Below the pieces are notes generated by a model. That model did not search any database and was not told the origin of the DNA. It saw nothing but the letters and a program-made list of their open reading frames with translations. The translations under genes and the position numbers were made by a program. 64,000 bases of DNA from Lactobacillus sp. ESL0700 (GTDB taxonomy: Bacteria; Bacillota; Bacilli; Lactobacillales; Lactobacillaceae): contig NZ_CP113930.1 in NCBI RefSeq assembly GCF_029392095.1, positions 1,747,001 through 1,811,000 of the forward strand, in the 5' to 3' direction. This document shows, one piece after another, positions 7,899-17,104 of the stretch (its first letter is position 1; each line of letters begins with the position of its first letter).

Positions 7899-8690
7899 AT
7901 GAAATTTAAAAAAATAATCATTGGTCTTAGCCTTGCTGCAGCCTTAATTGTCGGCGGTTGTTCTAAGCAGCAGAAAAAGAGCGGGCCAATCTTAACTAAG
8001 ACCCAGGTCATTAACGCCTCACAAAAGACATTCAAAAGTGGGCAGGTCAAGCAAACCGTCACCTTGGGCAATGACACTACTAAACAAATTGTAATCACCA
8101 ATGCGGCCTTTGGCGGCAAGCCAACTGTCTTCCACGTCAATTACCAAACGCAAGCTAAGGGCAAAACCCAAAATTCAGAGCAGTGGGCCGACAATATGAA
8201 CCACCTCTATCTTAATGGTCAGAGTGCCTGGTACAAAGCAGACCTCGCTAAAATCACGGGCCACTCGTACGCAGATTTAGTCAACGCCGTCTTTAATAAT
8301 GCCATGTTAATGAGTCCACCAGCTGCCTTAACTAAGGCTTACAAAATGACGCGCAAAGGCAACACTTATAAGCTGACCGCGACAATTAATGACACTAAAA
8401 TCATGCAAAAAGCCGTTGAGCCAATTTTTACAACCAATACTCAAAGCCCACAGCAGTTAAAGGTCTATCGTAAACTCGAAAAAGCTGGCAAGTTCCAAGA
8501 TATGACTGTTACATTAGTAGTTAAAAATCGCAGGCTGTACTCTTTCAACTACCTAGTTAACATTAGCTTAGGCAAGGCAATGAAGCTCAGTGCTGGCCAA
8601 AGTTATGGCAACATGGGACGACAAGACTTCCTGAAGTTGCCAAGCAATGCGTTAAATGCTAAGCCATTACCGAAAAATAATAAGAAATAA
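7899..8690 (+). CDS. Putative exported lipoprotein
   Basis: This 263-residue protein has a lipoprotein signal peptide: MKFKK, a hydrophobic core, then the lipobox VGGC with Cys at about residue 21. The mature part is rich in Lys, Thr and Ala with alternating beta-type patterns (QTVTLGN, QIVITNAAFGG, VFHVNYQ). It looks like the LppX/DUF6612-type family of lipid- or cell-surface-associated lipoproteins, but this assignment is tentative. It is related in length and layout to the exported protein at 11003-11779 (same MKFKK start and DMSKED/ADLAKI-like middle region), so the two are probably paralogues. The function is unknown. Confidence 0.75.
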   Translation: MKFKKIIIGLSLAAALIVGGCSKQQKKSGPILTKTQVINASQKTFKSGQVKQTVTLGNDTTKQIVITNAAFGGKPTVFHVNYQTQAKGKTQNSEQWADNMNHLYLNGQSAWYKADLAKITGHSYADLVNAVFNNAMLMSPPAALTKAYKMTRKGNTYKLTATINDTKIMQKAVEPIFTTNTQSPQQLKVYRKLEKAGKFQDMTVTLVVKNRRLYSFNYLVNISLGKAMKLSAGQSYGNMGRQDFLKLPSNALNAKPLPKNNKK

Positions 8691-8691
8691 T

Positions 8692-8727
8692 AAAAAGACA
8701 ACTTTCCTCAACGAAAGTTGTCTTTTT
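8692..8727. terminator. Bidirectional terminator
   Basis: A GACAACTTTC / GAAAGTTGTC stem with a 6-nt loop is flanked by A5 and T6. It separates the lipoprotein gene (plus) from rloB (minus), which converge. Confidence 0.9.
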
Positions 8728-8729
8728 TA

Positions 8730-9344
8730 TTACCATTTATCTTTTTGCTTATCAGTAAGGTCAAAAATTAGCTTTACTTCTATACCTACATTAGTGTATG
8801 GATTACAATTCAATAACTGCGGATTATTCTCTAAACTAGCATATTCTTTTGTATTCTCTAAGGCATTACGTACTCGATCAATAAAGTCATTGGTCATATT
8901 TGAACCTTTATAATCCTTATAATCGCTGACATTTAAGAACTTTTGCAATTGGTTATACAGGTCATTATGAGTCATTTCTCTTATATGGCTTAACTTTCTA
9001 AAATGATTTAGCAGCCAAACTTCAAAAGAAACATTAGAATACATTACTTTTAAATTATTATCTTTTGCTTCTTTCAGTTGCTGCTGTAGTTCCTTAAGAG
9101 TAAGATCATCCCTATCAAAGCAAACGTAAATTTCACAATTCTTATACTTACGGCGACATTCTTTGATTTCACTTAGATGCCTAGTTATCAAGCCATTGCC
9201 ATTACCCAATTTTTTGAATTTAATTTGAACATTGGCACTGCGGTATTTTAACCGCAGCATATTAAAGTAATTTCTTTCTGTTTCTCCTTCACAAAATATC
9301 ACAATTATTTTCTTTAAATCTAGTTTCTTTGATCGTCTTACCAC
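8730..9344 (-). CDS. rloB: RloB-like protein, putative defence nuclease
   Basis: This 204-residue protein of the RloB family is related to AbiLii of lactococcal abortive infection. Two acidic motifs typical of the Toprim-like fold are visible: FCEGETERNYF near residues 17-27 and CFDRDD near 74-79. It lies 21 bp downstream of the RloA-like ATPase gene on the same strand, so the two form an operon. In known systems such pairs act together against phage, the ATPase sensing and the Toprim-like partner acting as effector. This is established for relatives, not shown here. Confidence 0.8.
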   Translation of the reverse strand: MVRRSKKLDLKKIIVIFCEGETERNYFNMLRLKYRSANVQIKFKKLGNGNGLITRHLSEIKECRRKYKNCEIYVCFDRDDLTLKELQQQLKEAKDNNLKVMYSNVSFEVWLLNHFRKLSHIREMTHNDLYNQLQKFLNVSDYKDYKGSNMTNDFIDRVRNALENTKEYASLENNPQLLNCNPYTNVGIEVKLIFDLTDKQKDKW

Positions 9345-9365
9345 TTATTTTTCCTCAGATAAATA

Positions 9366-10634
9366 TTAAGACAACGATTTTTCCATCTCATCAGGCTGGA
9401 CTGTGGGCATAGCACCAAACATGCCAGTCAGATACTTATGATAATAGGAGAAGTCTTTCCTTGAAGTCGTAATATCCTTGAAGTCAAAGAGTGAATAAAG
9501 CTTGGTTTCTCCCTGAAAATCCTTATCAGCAAAATAAATTTGATCTCTTCTTAAATTACAGTCAAGCAATGCTAAATCATGTGTTGTTAAAATAAATTGA
9601 TTTTTATTGACTTTAGAATTAAAGACACTGAGCAATGCCTTGGCAATTTCAAAATGCAACGAATCATCAAATTCATCGAATAACAAAGTTTTATCATTAT
9701 CATTGACATTAGCATTAATGATCGCTAAAGCAATTCCTAACAGATTTTGAGTACCCTGCGAATCTCTAACCAGTGGAATATACCGCAGTTCATCAAGCAA
9801 TTGGCCTTCAGCGTCATATTGCTTATAACCAACATACAAAGTCGTGATATTCTTCTCATCAGCCAAAAAATGCTCAGCTTCTTCATGAGAAAGAGTTTTA
9901 GTCAAAACTTCAATTACGCGTTTAGGAATTGCTTGCTCTCTAACATCAACATCTTCAATATTAATATCCGCAAACTTAAGAAAATGTAGTAACTTTTGCT
10001 TATTTTTTGGATCTTTAAGTAAGTAATACAATTGGGACAGGTTAGTTGTAATATCTACGCCAAATAACAAATCATTCTCAAACCAATTTAAAACAGCTAT
10101 TGCTCTAGTATCATTAACATTTTGTGCGACATTTAAAAACAAGATATTTGGTCTAGTTAGTTTGGTATATGGCTTTAATGACTCAGATATTTGTGTGAAG
10201 TGTGATCTTTCCCTAGAAAAATAAATTTGGCGCGTATTATTTAAGAAATAGTCTAGCTCCTCAGTAACAACTTCGTTTTTTGTATACGACATTGAATATA
10301 TGTATTCTTGTCCTTGAGTTTTGAAGTGAATTGAAAAAGTAGTCGGCTTTTGCAAGTTATTCTCACTCATCAGAAAAGGATTGTATGGCAGTACTGCTGT
10401 TGCGCTTTGAGTGGGATTAATTATCAATGATTTCATTACTCTTAAAGCAGATAAAATATTTGTTTTACCTGAACCATTCGGACCAACCAAAATTGCAGAT
10501 TTTAAAACAGCTTCATTATCATCTTGAAAAGTGTTCGTATGTTTATACTTACGTAGTCTTAGGCCGGTTTCCATTGAAAATTCCACTTCATTTTTCAAAG
10601 ACATAAAGTTCTCAGCAGAAAAACTAATCAACAT
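9366..10634 (-). CDS. rloA: RloA-like AAA ATPase, putative defence protein
   Basis: This 422-residue SMC/ABC-like ATPase of the RloA/AbiLi (AAA_15/AAA_21) type starts MLISFSAENFMSLK, the usual beginning of this family. It carries Walker A GPNGSGKT near residues 51-58, a signature-like DSQGTQNLLG, Walker B TLLFDEFDD and the switch histidine TTHDLALLD. The ATG at 10634 has AAAGGAG 8 nt upstream, so it is chosen over one six codons earlier. With rloB it makes a two-gene cassette whose right flank is intergenic DNA with a fragment of unclear coding origin, as expected for an inserted defence module. Confidence 0.85.
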   Translation of the reverse strand: MLISFSAENFMSLKNEVEFSMETGLRLRKYKHTNTFQDDNEAVLKSAILVGPNGSGKTNILSALRVMKSLIINPTQSATAVLPYNPFLMSENNLQKPTTFSIHFKTQGQEYIYSMSYTKNEVVTEELDYFLNNTRQIYFSRERSHFTQISESLKPYTKLTRPNILFLNVAQNVNDTRAIAVLNWFENDLLFGVDITTNLSQLYYLLKDPKNKQKLLHFLKFADINIEDVDVREQAIPKRVIEVLTKTLSHEEAEHFLADEKNITTLYVGYKQYDAEGQLLDELRYIPLVRDSQGTQNLLGIALAIINANVNDNDKTLLFDEFDDSLHFEIAKALLSVFNSKVNKNQFILTTHDLALLDCNLRRDQIYFADKDFQGETKLYSLFDFKDITTSRKDFSYYHKYLTGMFGAMPTVQPDEMEKSLS

Positions 10635-11002
10635 GTCAACTACTCCTTTCATAGTTTAGGAAGATATTTCTTCCTAAACCGCTATTTTAATTAATTTTAC
10701 ACTAGAATATTTGCTTTTAACACAATTTTATTGCATTTTAAGAATAAAACTTTTAATAATCAACTCGTTTTTGCCCAGCAGCTACAATCAATTATTGAAA
10801 TGGCTGACCACATGATTTAACAAATATCAATTAATTCAGACCACTTTTATTGGCAAAAGTGGTCTTTTTATCGTGATTTTTTATATCAAATTATAAATTA
10901 ATTATTGTCTATCAGAATTTTAACCTGTATAATGCACTTATACATATAGAATAGCGCTAACATGTAGTGCTATTAAGTAACAAAATAATATGAGGTGAAA
11001 TT
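10635..11002. other. Intergenic region with stranded terminator
   Basis: The region contains a strong forward terminator at 10838-10869 (ACCACTTTT / AAAAGTGGT plus T5) with no recognised gene in front of it. A short open stretch on the plus strand ending at the TAA near 10820 reads like the C-terminal end of some protein (FAQQLQSIIEMADHMI), so this may be the remnant of a deleted gene. The right part holds the promoter of the exported protein gene at 11003. Confidence 0.4.
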
Positions 11003-11779
11003 ATGAAATTCAAGAAAACTGTCATAACATTATTAGCCGCTATTGGCCTTGGTACTCTTGGCACTACTGCAACACAACCTGTTGCCGCTAGCACAAGCAA
11101 GGCTGACGTTATTAAAGTAACTCAGCAAGATTTAGCTAAAGCTACTGATACTAAGGCAGCCATTAAGTTCGGTATTAAAACTGGTAAAAAGCAACTTAAA
11201 TTCAATGGCACAATGACAATGGGCAACAAGCCAATCGTTGTCCACATGGTTGCCAGCAACAAGCTTTTGCCAACTAATATAGAAGAATGGATTGACAGTG
11301 GCACTGGTAAATTTTACATCCTAGACGGTAAGACCTGGGTTAAAGGCGATATGTCTAAGGAAGATTTAGCTTCATTTACTGACACTACTCAAGCAGCTAC
11401 CACACCTGCCTTTTACAAGAAGCTAGCTAAGAAGGCTAAGTTAACTCATTCCGGTGATGCTTATACTGTTAGTGGCAAGATCACCGATCAAAAATGGCTT
11501 TCTAAAATTATGCTTGAGACAGCTAAGTCTACAAAATTGTCCAAGAAAGAACAAAAAGCTATTAAGAAACAATTGAAAAAGACGAAGTTCAAGAACGTTA
11601 GTGTCAAGATGACAACAACTAACGATAAATTAACTGATTACAAGCTATCTGCTAAAGTTGGCTTGAGCAAGAAAATTTCCTTTACTTTCAGCATGGACAT
11701 GTCAGAATTTGGTCAACACAGTGATTTAGCTGTTCCAAGTGACATTGTTAGCTCTGCTACCGAAGCTCCTAAAGATTAA
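11003..11779 (+). CDS. Exported protein, paralogue of 7899 lipoprotein
   Basis: This 258-residue protein has a classical signal peptide: MKFKKTVI, a hydrophobic core, then a likely cleavage after QPVAA near residue 29. There is no lipobox Cys. The mature part is highly basic and Thr-rich. It contains a membrane-independent beta-rich pattern comparable with the lipoprotein at 7899-8690, but it lost the lipid anchor. A good RBS (GAGGTG) precedes the ATG and a terminator follows 6 nt after the stop. The function is unknown; a surface or cell-wall role is likely from the signal peptide. Confidence 0.7.
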   Translation: MKFKKTVITLLAAIGLGTLGTTATQPVAASTSKADVIKVTQQDLAKATDTKAAIKFGIKTGKKQLKFNGTMTMGNKPIVVHMVASNKLLPTNIEEWIDSGTGKFYILDGKTWVKGDMSKEDLASFTDTTQAATTPAFYKKLAKKAKLTHSGDAYTVSGKITDQKWLSKIMLETAKSTKLSKKEQKAIKKQLKKTKFKNVSVKMTTTNDKLTDYKLSAKVGLSKKISFTFSMDMSEFGQHSDLAVPSDIVSSATEAPKD

Positions 11780-11784
11780 ATATT

Positions 11785-11814
11785 AAAAAGATGTCTTAAA
11801 CGACATCTTTTTTT
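11785..11814 (+). terminator. Terminator
   Basis: A GATGTC / GACATC stem with flanking A5 and T7 follows directly after the exported protein gene. Confidence 0.8.
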
Positions 11815-11880
11815 ATTGCCCAAATTGAATTATGTTAACATAAAGGTAATTAAAAACGTATTTTAGATGGAGGCATATCT

Positions 11881-12843
11881 ATGAAATTAGGAATTGTCGG
11901 CAGCGGCAAAATTGTCCACGACTTTTTAACAACAGCAAATAAAATTGCCAACTTAGAACTGGCTGCAATTTCAACAACTCAGCGCAGTCAGCGGGTTGCA
12001 CGCGATCTAGCTAAACAATATGGCATCAAAGAAGTCTTTGCCGATAATGACCAACTTTATCATGATGCTAACGTCGACACGGTTTACGTGGCTGTCCCTA
12101 ACTCCTTGCATTACGAGGTAGTTAAAAAGGCACTTGAAGCTGGTAAAAACGTGATTTGTGAAAAGCCGTACATGGCAACAACTGCTCAGGCTCAGGAACT
12201 CAAACAAATTGCGGACGCCCACCATGTAATTATCGTTGAGGCGATTACCAACATTCATCTGCCCAACTACAAGGCAATCAAGCGTGCTTTGCCTAAGATT
12301 GGGCCAGTTCATATTGTTGCGCTCAATTACACCCAGTATTCAAGTCGTTATGATAACTTCCTAAAGGGTATCATTGAACCCGTCTTCGATCCCGCAAAGG
12401 ATGGTGGCACATTGAAGGACCTGAACATTTATAACATTCACCTCGCCGTTGGCTTATTTGGCAAACCCGACCACGTTCAATATTACCCAGTAATGCAGAA
12501 AAACATTGACACTTCCGGCATTTTGAACCTGACATACGCTGACAAACAGGCAACTTTGGTTGCAGCTAAGGACTGTTATACGACACCGCGGTCATTTATC
12601 GAAGGTGAAAAGGGTTCAATCTACTTCGATGGTTCAACTGGAGTGATTGACAGCTTCACCATTGAATTACGCACCGGTGAAACGAAAAAAGTTAATTTAA
12701 ACGAATTCGATCACAGAATGGCCAGTGAATTCACCGATTTTGTCAATATTATTGACAATCACGACGTAGATACTGCCAACGAATTATACGCTCACAGTAT
12801 GACTGTTATGGATGTGCTGGCTGCCGCCGTTAAGTCAGTTTAA
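11881..12843 (+). CDS. Gfo/Idh/MocA family oxidoreductase
   Basis: This 320-residue protein of the NAD(P)-dependent sugar/polyol dehydrogenase superfamily starts with the dinucleotide motif GIVGSGKIVHDF (residues 4-15). The family EKP motif is present as VICEKPYMAT near residue 97, and the C-terminal half has the usual beta-sheet substrate domain. The substrate is unknown: members oxidise or reduce sugars, inositols or bile pigments. It is a single gene with GGAGG upstream and a terminator after it. Confidence 0.9.
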   Translation: MKLGIVGSGKIVHDFLTTANKIANLELAAISTTQRSQRVARDLAKQYGIKEVFADNDQLYHDANVDTVYVAVPNSLHYEVVKKALEAGKNVICEKPYMATTAQAQELKQIADAHHVIIVEAITNIHLPNYKAIKRALPKIGPVHIVALNYTQYSSRYDNFLKGIIEPVFDPAKDGGTLKDLNIYNIHLAVGLFGKPDHVQYYPVMQKNIDTSGILNLTYADKQATLVAAKDCYTTPRSFIEGEKGSIYFDGSTGVIDSFTIELRTGETKKVNLNEFDHRMASEFTDFVNIIDNHDVDTANELYAHSMTVMDVLAAAVKSV

Positions 12844-12852
12844 TAATCAAAT

Positions 12853-12892
12853 AAAGATGCAGTTAACTACTAATAAGCTAACTGCATCTTTT
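12853..12892. terminator. Bidirectional terminator
   Basis: An AAAGATGCAGTTA / TAACTGCATCTTT stem of 13 bp lies between the convergent oxidoreductase and pdxK genes; its right end touches the pdxK stop codon. Confidence 0.85.
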
Positions 12893-13742
12893 ATTTTGTC
12901 TTCGTTTGCGTTATTAAATACGCTAACGCCGGGCTGATGTCCATCCCGTAGCGTAGTTCTTCCTGCTTCTCAAACTTATTGGCTGCAATTGCCAGATGTG
13001 TGGCAGTCACTGCCGCCTTAATGGCAGCAGGTAACGTCCACCCCAAATTAAGTAACCCGGCTAAACTGGCCGCAAACAAATCACCGGCACCATAAAAATG
13101 CCCTGCAGCATATTCCTGACCATAGTAGTGCAGTTGCCCCTGCATTAACCAGCAGCAGCCGATCTGTTCACCACGGCGAACACCAGTTACTACTACTTGT
13201 AAATGATGCTTGCTTTGCCCCTCAACTGCTTTAATTGCCTGCATCAATTCTGCATCACTAGCAGTTGCGGGCAATTTAGATTTAGTTCCAGATAAAAAGC
13301 TTAACTCGGTCAAGTTTGGCGTCGTCACGGTTGCCGTCGCTACTAAGTCCTTGACCGCCGCAATATCTGCTGGCACTAATTCGGGATAAAGTTCGCCATC
13401 ATCCCCCAGCACCGGATCAACAACTACCTGCTTAAACTGACCCTTACGACATTCTTCAGCCAGCAATTTACAAGTTGTGCGACTGCCAAGATAACCCGTC
13501 AATATTGTTGTAAAGTCTAGATCAGCAATCTGCCGCCAATGTGCAAATGCTTGCGGGATAAAAGTTGTTAAGTCAGCTATCTGCGGAGCGCCGAAGCCCT
13601 CAGTTTGCGTTGATAAAATCTGCGTTGGCAGACTGCAATACTTAATTCCCAATGCGCTCATGACACTAATTGCTGTGGTCGTAGAAATGCCACCAATTGC
13701 CGAATAATCTTCTACGAGTAATAATTTCCGCTTTGTTTTCAT
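12891..13742 (-). CDS. pdxK: Pyridoxal/pyridoxamine kinase
   Basis: This 283-residue ribokinase-fold enzyme phosphorylates B6 vitamers, in the vitamin salvage pathway. Visible features are the N-terminal VEDYSAIGGISTTTAI segment, VVDPVLGDDGELY (residues about 105-117), TVTTPNLTEL, and the anion-hole/catalytic segment GHFYGAGDLFAASLAG with the aspartate in GAGD. Length and motifs match PdxK/PdxY. The gene has its own promoter, and no neighbours of the pathway are seen. Confidence 0.9.
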   Translation of the reverse strand: MKTKRKLLLVEDYSAIGGISTTTAISVMSALGIKYCSLPTQILSTQTEGFGAPQIADLTTFIPQAFAHWRQIADLDFTTILTGYLGSRTTCKLLAEECRKGQFKQVVVDPVLGDDGELYPELVPADIAAVKDLVATATVTTPNLTELSFLSGTKSKLPATASDAELMQAIKAVEGQSKHHLQVVVTGVRRGEQIGCCWLMQGQLHYYGQEYAAGHFYGAGDLFAASLAGLLNLGWTLPAAIKAAVTATHLAIAANKFEKQEELRYGMDISPALAYLITQTKTK

Positions 13743-13824
13743 ATTTTCACTTCATTCAGTAATTTAAATTTACTTACATTATAAACTCATGAAGCGACCA
13801 CTGCAGGACATTTTAAGACTAACG

Positions 13825-13867
13825 AAAAAATCACTTTAGGAATAAGCTAAACTCCTAAAGTGATTTT
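13825..13867 (-). terminator. Terminator of amidase gene
   Basis: An AAAATCACTTTAGGA arm and its perfect complement flank an 11-nt loop, with T-rich tail on the reverse strand, right after the amidase stop codon. Confidence 0.8.
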
Positions 13868-13869
13868 AT

Positions 13870-15009
13870 TTAATTAAAATTTGCGGCTTTCACAAATTCA
13901 GTAGTATTAATTTGGTAGTAAGTCATGCCATTAATCACAACTTTGCCACCATACGTGCGAACACGACTACCGCGATGAAGCTTGACGCCGTTCGTCCTCT
14001 TACCAGCCGTATCATAAACATAAGCATTATGACTCAGCTTCCGCGTCTTACCAATAATGTTGCTAGCAACGACATATTCGTCGGTACCAATTTGCAAGTA
14101 CTTTTTACCATTGATAGTTTTAGAATTACCAACTGTTACCTTACTGCCAGCAGTCTTCAAAGCTGCACTGGTGCGCTCGCCTTGGCCGTTATAAGTGTAA
14201 GCATCGTGCATCAAAGTTTGCTTGCCAGTTGGTGCTTGTGAAACAGTTGTTGTATCAGCAGTTGTCTCATCGGTTGTGGAAGCATCAGTATCAGTCACAC
14301 TCACGTCAGTATCAGCACCCTGCAAGTCATAGTAATACTTGATTAAGGAGTAAAACTTGCTCATTGAATAGCCCCACTTGCTGAAGTAGCCATCGGGGTC
14401 AGTATGATTGGTGCCGCCTAAATATTGCGAAACAGCATGGTGCGACCAGATTGTCCCTTTACCAGTGTTAACCGCATTACTTGGCGTTAAATCATAGCGG
14501 TGCAAAATCTTGGCTGCATAAATCGCATCGTTGTTCACACTCTTAGCAAAGTTATCCCGCGTGTTTTCCTCAGCTAATTCAATTTGGAAAAAGCGGTTGT
14601 TGGCAACTGCGCCGGCACCCCAAACACCGTACTTGGGGGTCATCATTTGAATAACTTGCTTGTGGTCAACAAAGGCGTGAACATAAGCGTACATATTCAT
14701 CCATTCACGGTTGAAGTAAATGGCTTCGTTATAAGCAGTCGCGTTGGGCGTTGCTGTCTCATGGATAACTATTCCTTCAGGCTTGCCGTAGCGATACTTA
14801 ATCTTATTGCCGTTGGCATAAAATTTATTATACTTAATCCCCTCTGTCTGGAGCAATTTGTATAGGTAGGTCACACCCACATAATCGTTCTCTTTCGCAA
14901 GCGAATTAATCGAGGCAGCCTCCGTTGTCTCACTTTGACTCATTCCAAAAACAGGCGCAACTAAACCTACTCCGATAGCAATAGTAGTTATTAGTTTCTT
15001 TATCTTCAT
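13870..15009 (-). CDS. N-acetylmuramoyl-L-alanine amidase with SLAP repeats
   Basis: This 379-residue exported autolysin has a signal peptide at about 1-32 and an Amidase_2 zinc amidase domain at about 60-220. Zinc ligands are expected in GIVIHETA and in TIWSHHAV...HTDPDG. A Ser/Thr/Asp-rich linker spans about 230-262, and two C-terminal SLAP repeats follow (KQTLMHDAYTYNGQGERT and KLSHNAYVYDTAGKRT). The SLAP repeats bind the wall non-covalently under the S-layer. It lies 28 bp downstream of a second autolysin gene on the same strand, so co-transcription is likely. Confidence 0.9.
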   Translation of the reverse strand: MKIKKLITTIAIGVGLVAPVFGMSQSETTEAASINSLAKENDYVGVTYLYKLLQTEGIKYNKFYANGNKIKYRYGKPEGIVIHETATPNATAYNEAIYFNREWMNMYAYVHAFVDHKQVIQMMTPKYGVWGAGAVANNRFFQIELAEENTRDNFAKSVNNDAIYAAKILHRYDLTPSNAVNTGKGTIWSHHAVSQYLGGTNHTDPDGYFSKWGYSMSKFYSLIKYYYDLQGADTDVSVTDTDASTTDETTADTTTVSQAPTGKQTLMHDAYTYNGQGERTSAALKTAGSKVTVGNSKTINGKKYLQIGTDEYVVASNIIGKTRKLSHNAYVYDTAGKRTNGVKLHRGSRVRTYGGKVVINGMTYYQINTTEFVKAANFN

Positions 15010-15037
15010 CTAAAATTTCATTCCTTATTACTATGAT

Positions 15038-16258
15038 TTATTTAAAATTACCGGCTTTGACATACTGATGGATACCAATACGGTAATATTTCTGGCCAAC
15101 AATCGTGTAAGTAGAGCCGTAAGTGGCTACGGCTGTACCCTTCTTTTCAGTGGTTTCATTATCACGATTGCCATAATCATTGTAAACATAGGCATTATGC
15201 TTCAAAATGCGCATTGTACCATCAATGTTGCCGGCAGCAACATATTGGTCGTCTCCGATCCGGTAATACTTCTTGCCGTTAATCTTCTTGGTACCATAAG
15301 TGGCAATGACCTTGCCTTCACTACCTGCCTTAAGAGCCTTCATGCCCTTAACACGCGTTAGTTTTGAAGTATAAACATAAGCATTGTGCATCAAGGTCCT
15401 CTTAACCTTGCTTTCACCCTTAGGAGCTTGAGATGCTGGTGGCAAAGCACTGCCGAGATTTAGACTGGCGCCATTAACCCAGCCCTTGCCAGCAATGTAC
15501 ATTCTCTTTTTACCATTATAAAATGTGATGGTCTTAGTAACGGTAACGTTATCGCCCTTAGCAATTGAGTTGGTCTTTGCGGAAACCGAATGATCGGTCG
15601 GCCAAGCATAAGTTGCACCGGACTTCTTAACCGTGTAGGCAGCACTAGCGTTAGAAATCTTAGGGTCATATTGTGTCAGATTATAGGCAGTAATCTGCCG
15701 GTTCAAAGTTGTGTTGTAATTAGGGTCCGTAGCATAAGTTCCCGTCAGAGCCTTAGTTGCATCACCGTAACTAGTCGCATTCTCAAGCCAAGTGCCTTGG
15801 TAGCGGTCTGGTTGCCAGCTAACACCTTCACGCAGCTTCATTCCATTATCATCGAATGAACCTTGGTAGCTTGGATATTTTCTAAATTTAGCCGTTACAT
15901 AGTAACTCTTGCCGTTCTTATCGACCTCACGTGTCTTACTGCTGTAGACATCGCCGGCCCAGCTATCGTCGGCCTTCATCCCGAACAGGTTGTTGGCATT
16001 AACAGACAGCCCTGATTGACCCCAGTTAGATTCGATGATTGCCTGTGCAATCATCACTGACGGGTACAAGCCGTACTTCTTAGCGACCTTTTTTGCTTGT
16101 GAAGCAGCAGTAGCTAAAAACGCACTTTGATTATCCGTAGCAGCCTTAACCTTCTCAGCCTTAGCTGGAGAAGCAGCAATTAAGTTGTTGGTAACTGGTA
16201 TAACGGCTGACGATAATAAAGCCGCGGCAGCAAAACCAGTGATAAATTTATTTTTCAT
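15038..16258 (-). CDS. Glucosaminidase-type autolysin with SLAP repeats
   Basis: This 406-residue exported hydrolase starts MKNKFITGFAAAALLSS (signal peptide, cleavage near residue 30). A GH73-like N-acetylglucosaminidase domain follows (YPSVMIAQAIIESNWGQSGL with the catalytic Glu, then NNLFGMKA and YATDPNY). A central bacterial SH3-like stretch ends in GKGWVNGASLNLG, followed by two SLAP repeats (LMHNAYVYTSKLTR, LKHNAYVYNDYGNR). The ATG at 16258 has AAGGAGG upstream and gives a clean signal peptide, so the longer frame to 16342 is rejected. It is the first gene of the autolysin pair. Confidence 0.9.
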   Translation of the reverse strand: MKNKFITGFAAAALLSSAVIPVTNNLIAASPAKAEKVKAATDNQSAFLATAASQAKKVAKKYGLYPSVMIAQAIIESNWGQSGLSVNANNLFGMKADDSWAGDVYSSKTREVDKNGKSYYVTAKFRKYPSYQGSFDDNGMKLREGVSWQPDRYQGTWLENATSYGDATKALTGTYATDPNYNTTLNRQITAYNLTQYDPKISNASAAYTVKKSGATYAWPTDHSVSAKTNSIAKGDNVTVTKTITFYNGKKRMYIAGKGWVNGASLNLGSALPPASQAPKGESKVKRTLMHNAYVYTSKLTRVKGMKALKAGSEGKVIATYGTKKINGKKYYRIGDDQYVAAGNIDGTMRILKHNAYVYNDYGNRDNETTEKKGTAVATYGSTYTIVGQKYYRIGIHQYVKAGNFK

Positions 16259-16366
16259 AAAGTATGTGTCCTCCTTAATCGACATCTTTATTGTATCGGG
16301 CAAATCACGACTAGACAATAGTTTCCATTTAATTGTAGTCAAAAAGTAATATTGCCCGTCATTTTA

Positions 16367-16873
16367 TTACAAATTAGTAATCTGCACATCTAGAACTTGA
16401 CGCAGATGAGCCAGTAATTGACGTTTAATCCGTTGCAACTGTACCCGCGTGACGCGTGCCTCTTGAGCTAACGCGCTGATAGGTTCACCAGCAATTAGAT
16501 TATGAAAAAATAACAGTTGTTCTAATTCCGACATCTGTGCAACTTCTCTTTCTAAAATCAGATAGTTGTCCCAGTTATTCATCATGCCCAAATCATGTGC
16601 TTGTTCAAGTTCGGCCTGCCGCTCACTCGTCTTTTGTTCCTTGCGCAGCTGGTCAATCGTGTGCCAGATAATCTTGCGAAAGCTCCGCCGATCAACTTCT
16701 TCTGGAGATAAACTCCCTTGTTGATCTAACATTTGCGCATAAACGCAAATTCCTTCCTGCAACAGGTCATCATAATTAGTATAGTCCTGTCTAACGTGGG
16801 CGGCTTTTAATGCGCCCCGAACTAATCTTTGATTCTCCCATGCGGCCATAAAAGCCTCTTTACTAATCTTCAT
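16367..16873 (-). CDS. comX: ComX-like alternative sigma factor
   Basis: This sigma-70-like protein of about 168 residues lacks region 1. A region-2-like segment (YDDLLQEGICVYAQML, then SFRKIIWHTIDQLRKEQ) and a C-terminal helix-turn-helix of region 4 (ISALAQEARVTRVQLQRIKRQLL) are visible. Length and layout match the SigH/ComX-like competence sigma factors of lactobacilli. The start at 16873 is preferred because GAGGAA lies about 10 nt upstream and only 0-2 nt before the alternative at 16882. The next gene upstream on the same strand encodes a ComK-like protein. Whether the organism is naturally competent is unknown. Confidence 0.75.
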   Translation of the reverse strand: MKISKEAFMAAWENQRLVRGALKAAHVRQDYTNYDDLLQEGICVYAQMLDQQGSLSPEEVDRRSFRKIIWHTIDQLRKEQKTSERQAELEQAHDLGMMNNWDNYLILEREVAQMSELEQLLFFHNLIAGEPISALAQEARVTRVQLQRIKRQLLAHLRQVLDVQITNL

Positions 16874-16902
16874 GTGTGACATTTCCTCGGTTTCGATATT
16901 GT

Positions 16903-16916
16903 CACAAGCGCTTGTG
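16903..16916. promoter_or_regulatory. Perfect palindrome upstream of sigma factor
   Basis: CACAAGCGCTTGTG is a perfect 14-bp palindrome about 30 bp upstream of the sigma-factor start codon, in the expected promoter zone. It looks like a repressor or activator operator; the binding protein is unknown. Confidence 0.5.
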
Positions 16917-17068
16917 CACTATTAGATTAGCAAGATTGAGCTATGATTAAAAAGCAGATAAAGTAAGCGATAACATTTGCTAAATTAAGCATGCAAATTA
17001 TGAGAATTTACGTGACCCAAAGATAGCTATCATGTAGTCAACCCTTACTTTTGGGTGAAAAAAGTCAG

Positions 17069-17097
17069 AAAAAAAGCACGAATTAGCTAATTCGTGC
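17069..17097 (-). terminator. Terminator of comK-like gene
   Basis: A perfect 22-bp self-complementary sequence at 17076-17097 has a T7 run on the reverse strand, directly after the ComK-like gene. Confidence 0.85.
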
Positions 17098-17104
17098 AGT
17101 GAAA

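Noticed and set aside
10735..10820. Small coding gene before the stranded terminator
   Set aside because: No start codon with a ribosome site; at most a remnant of a protein C-terminus.
16259..16342. N-terminal extension of the glucosaminidase
   Set aside because: It would bury the signal peptide behind 28 extra residues; the ATG at 16258 has a ribosome site.
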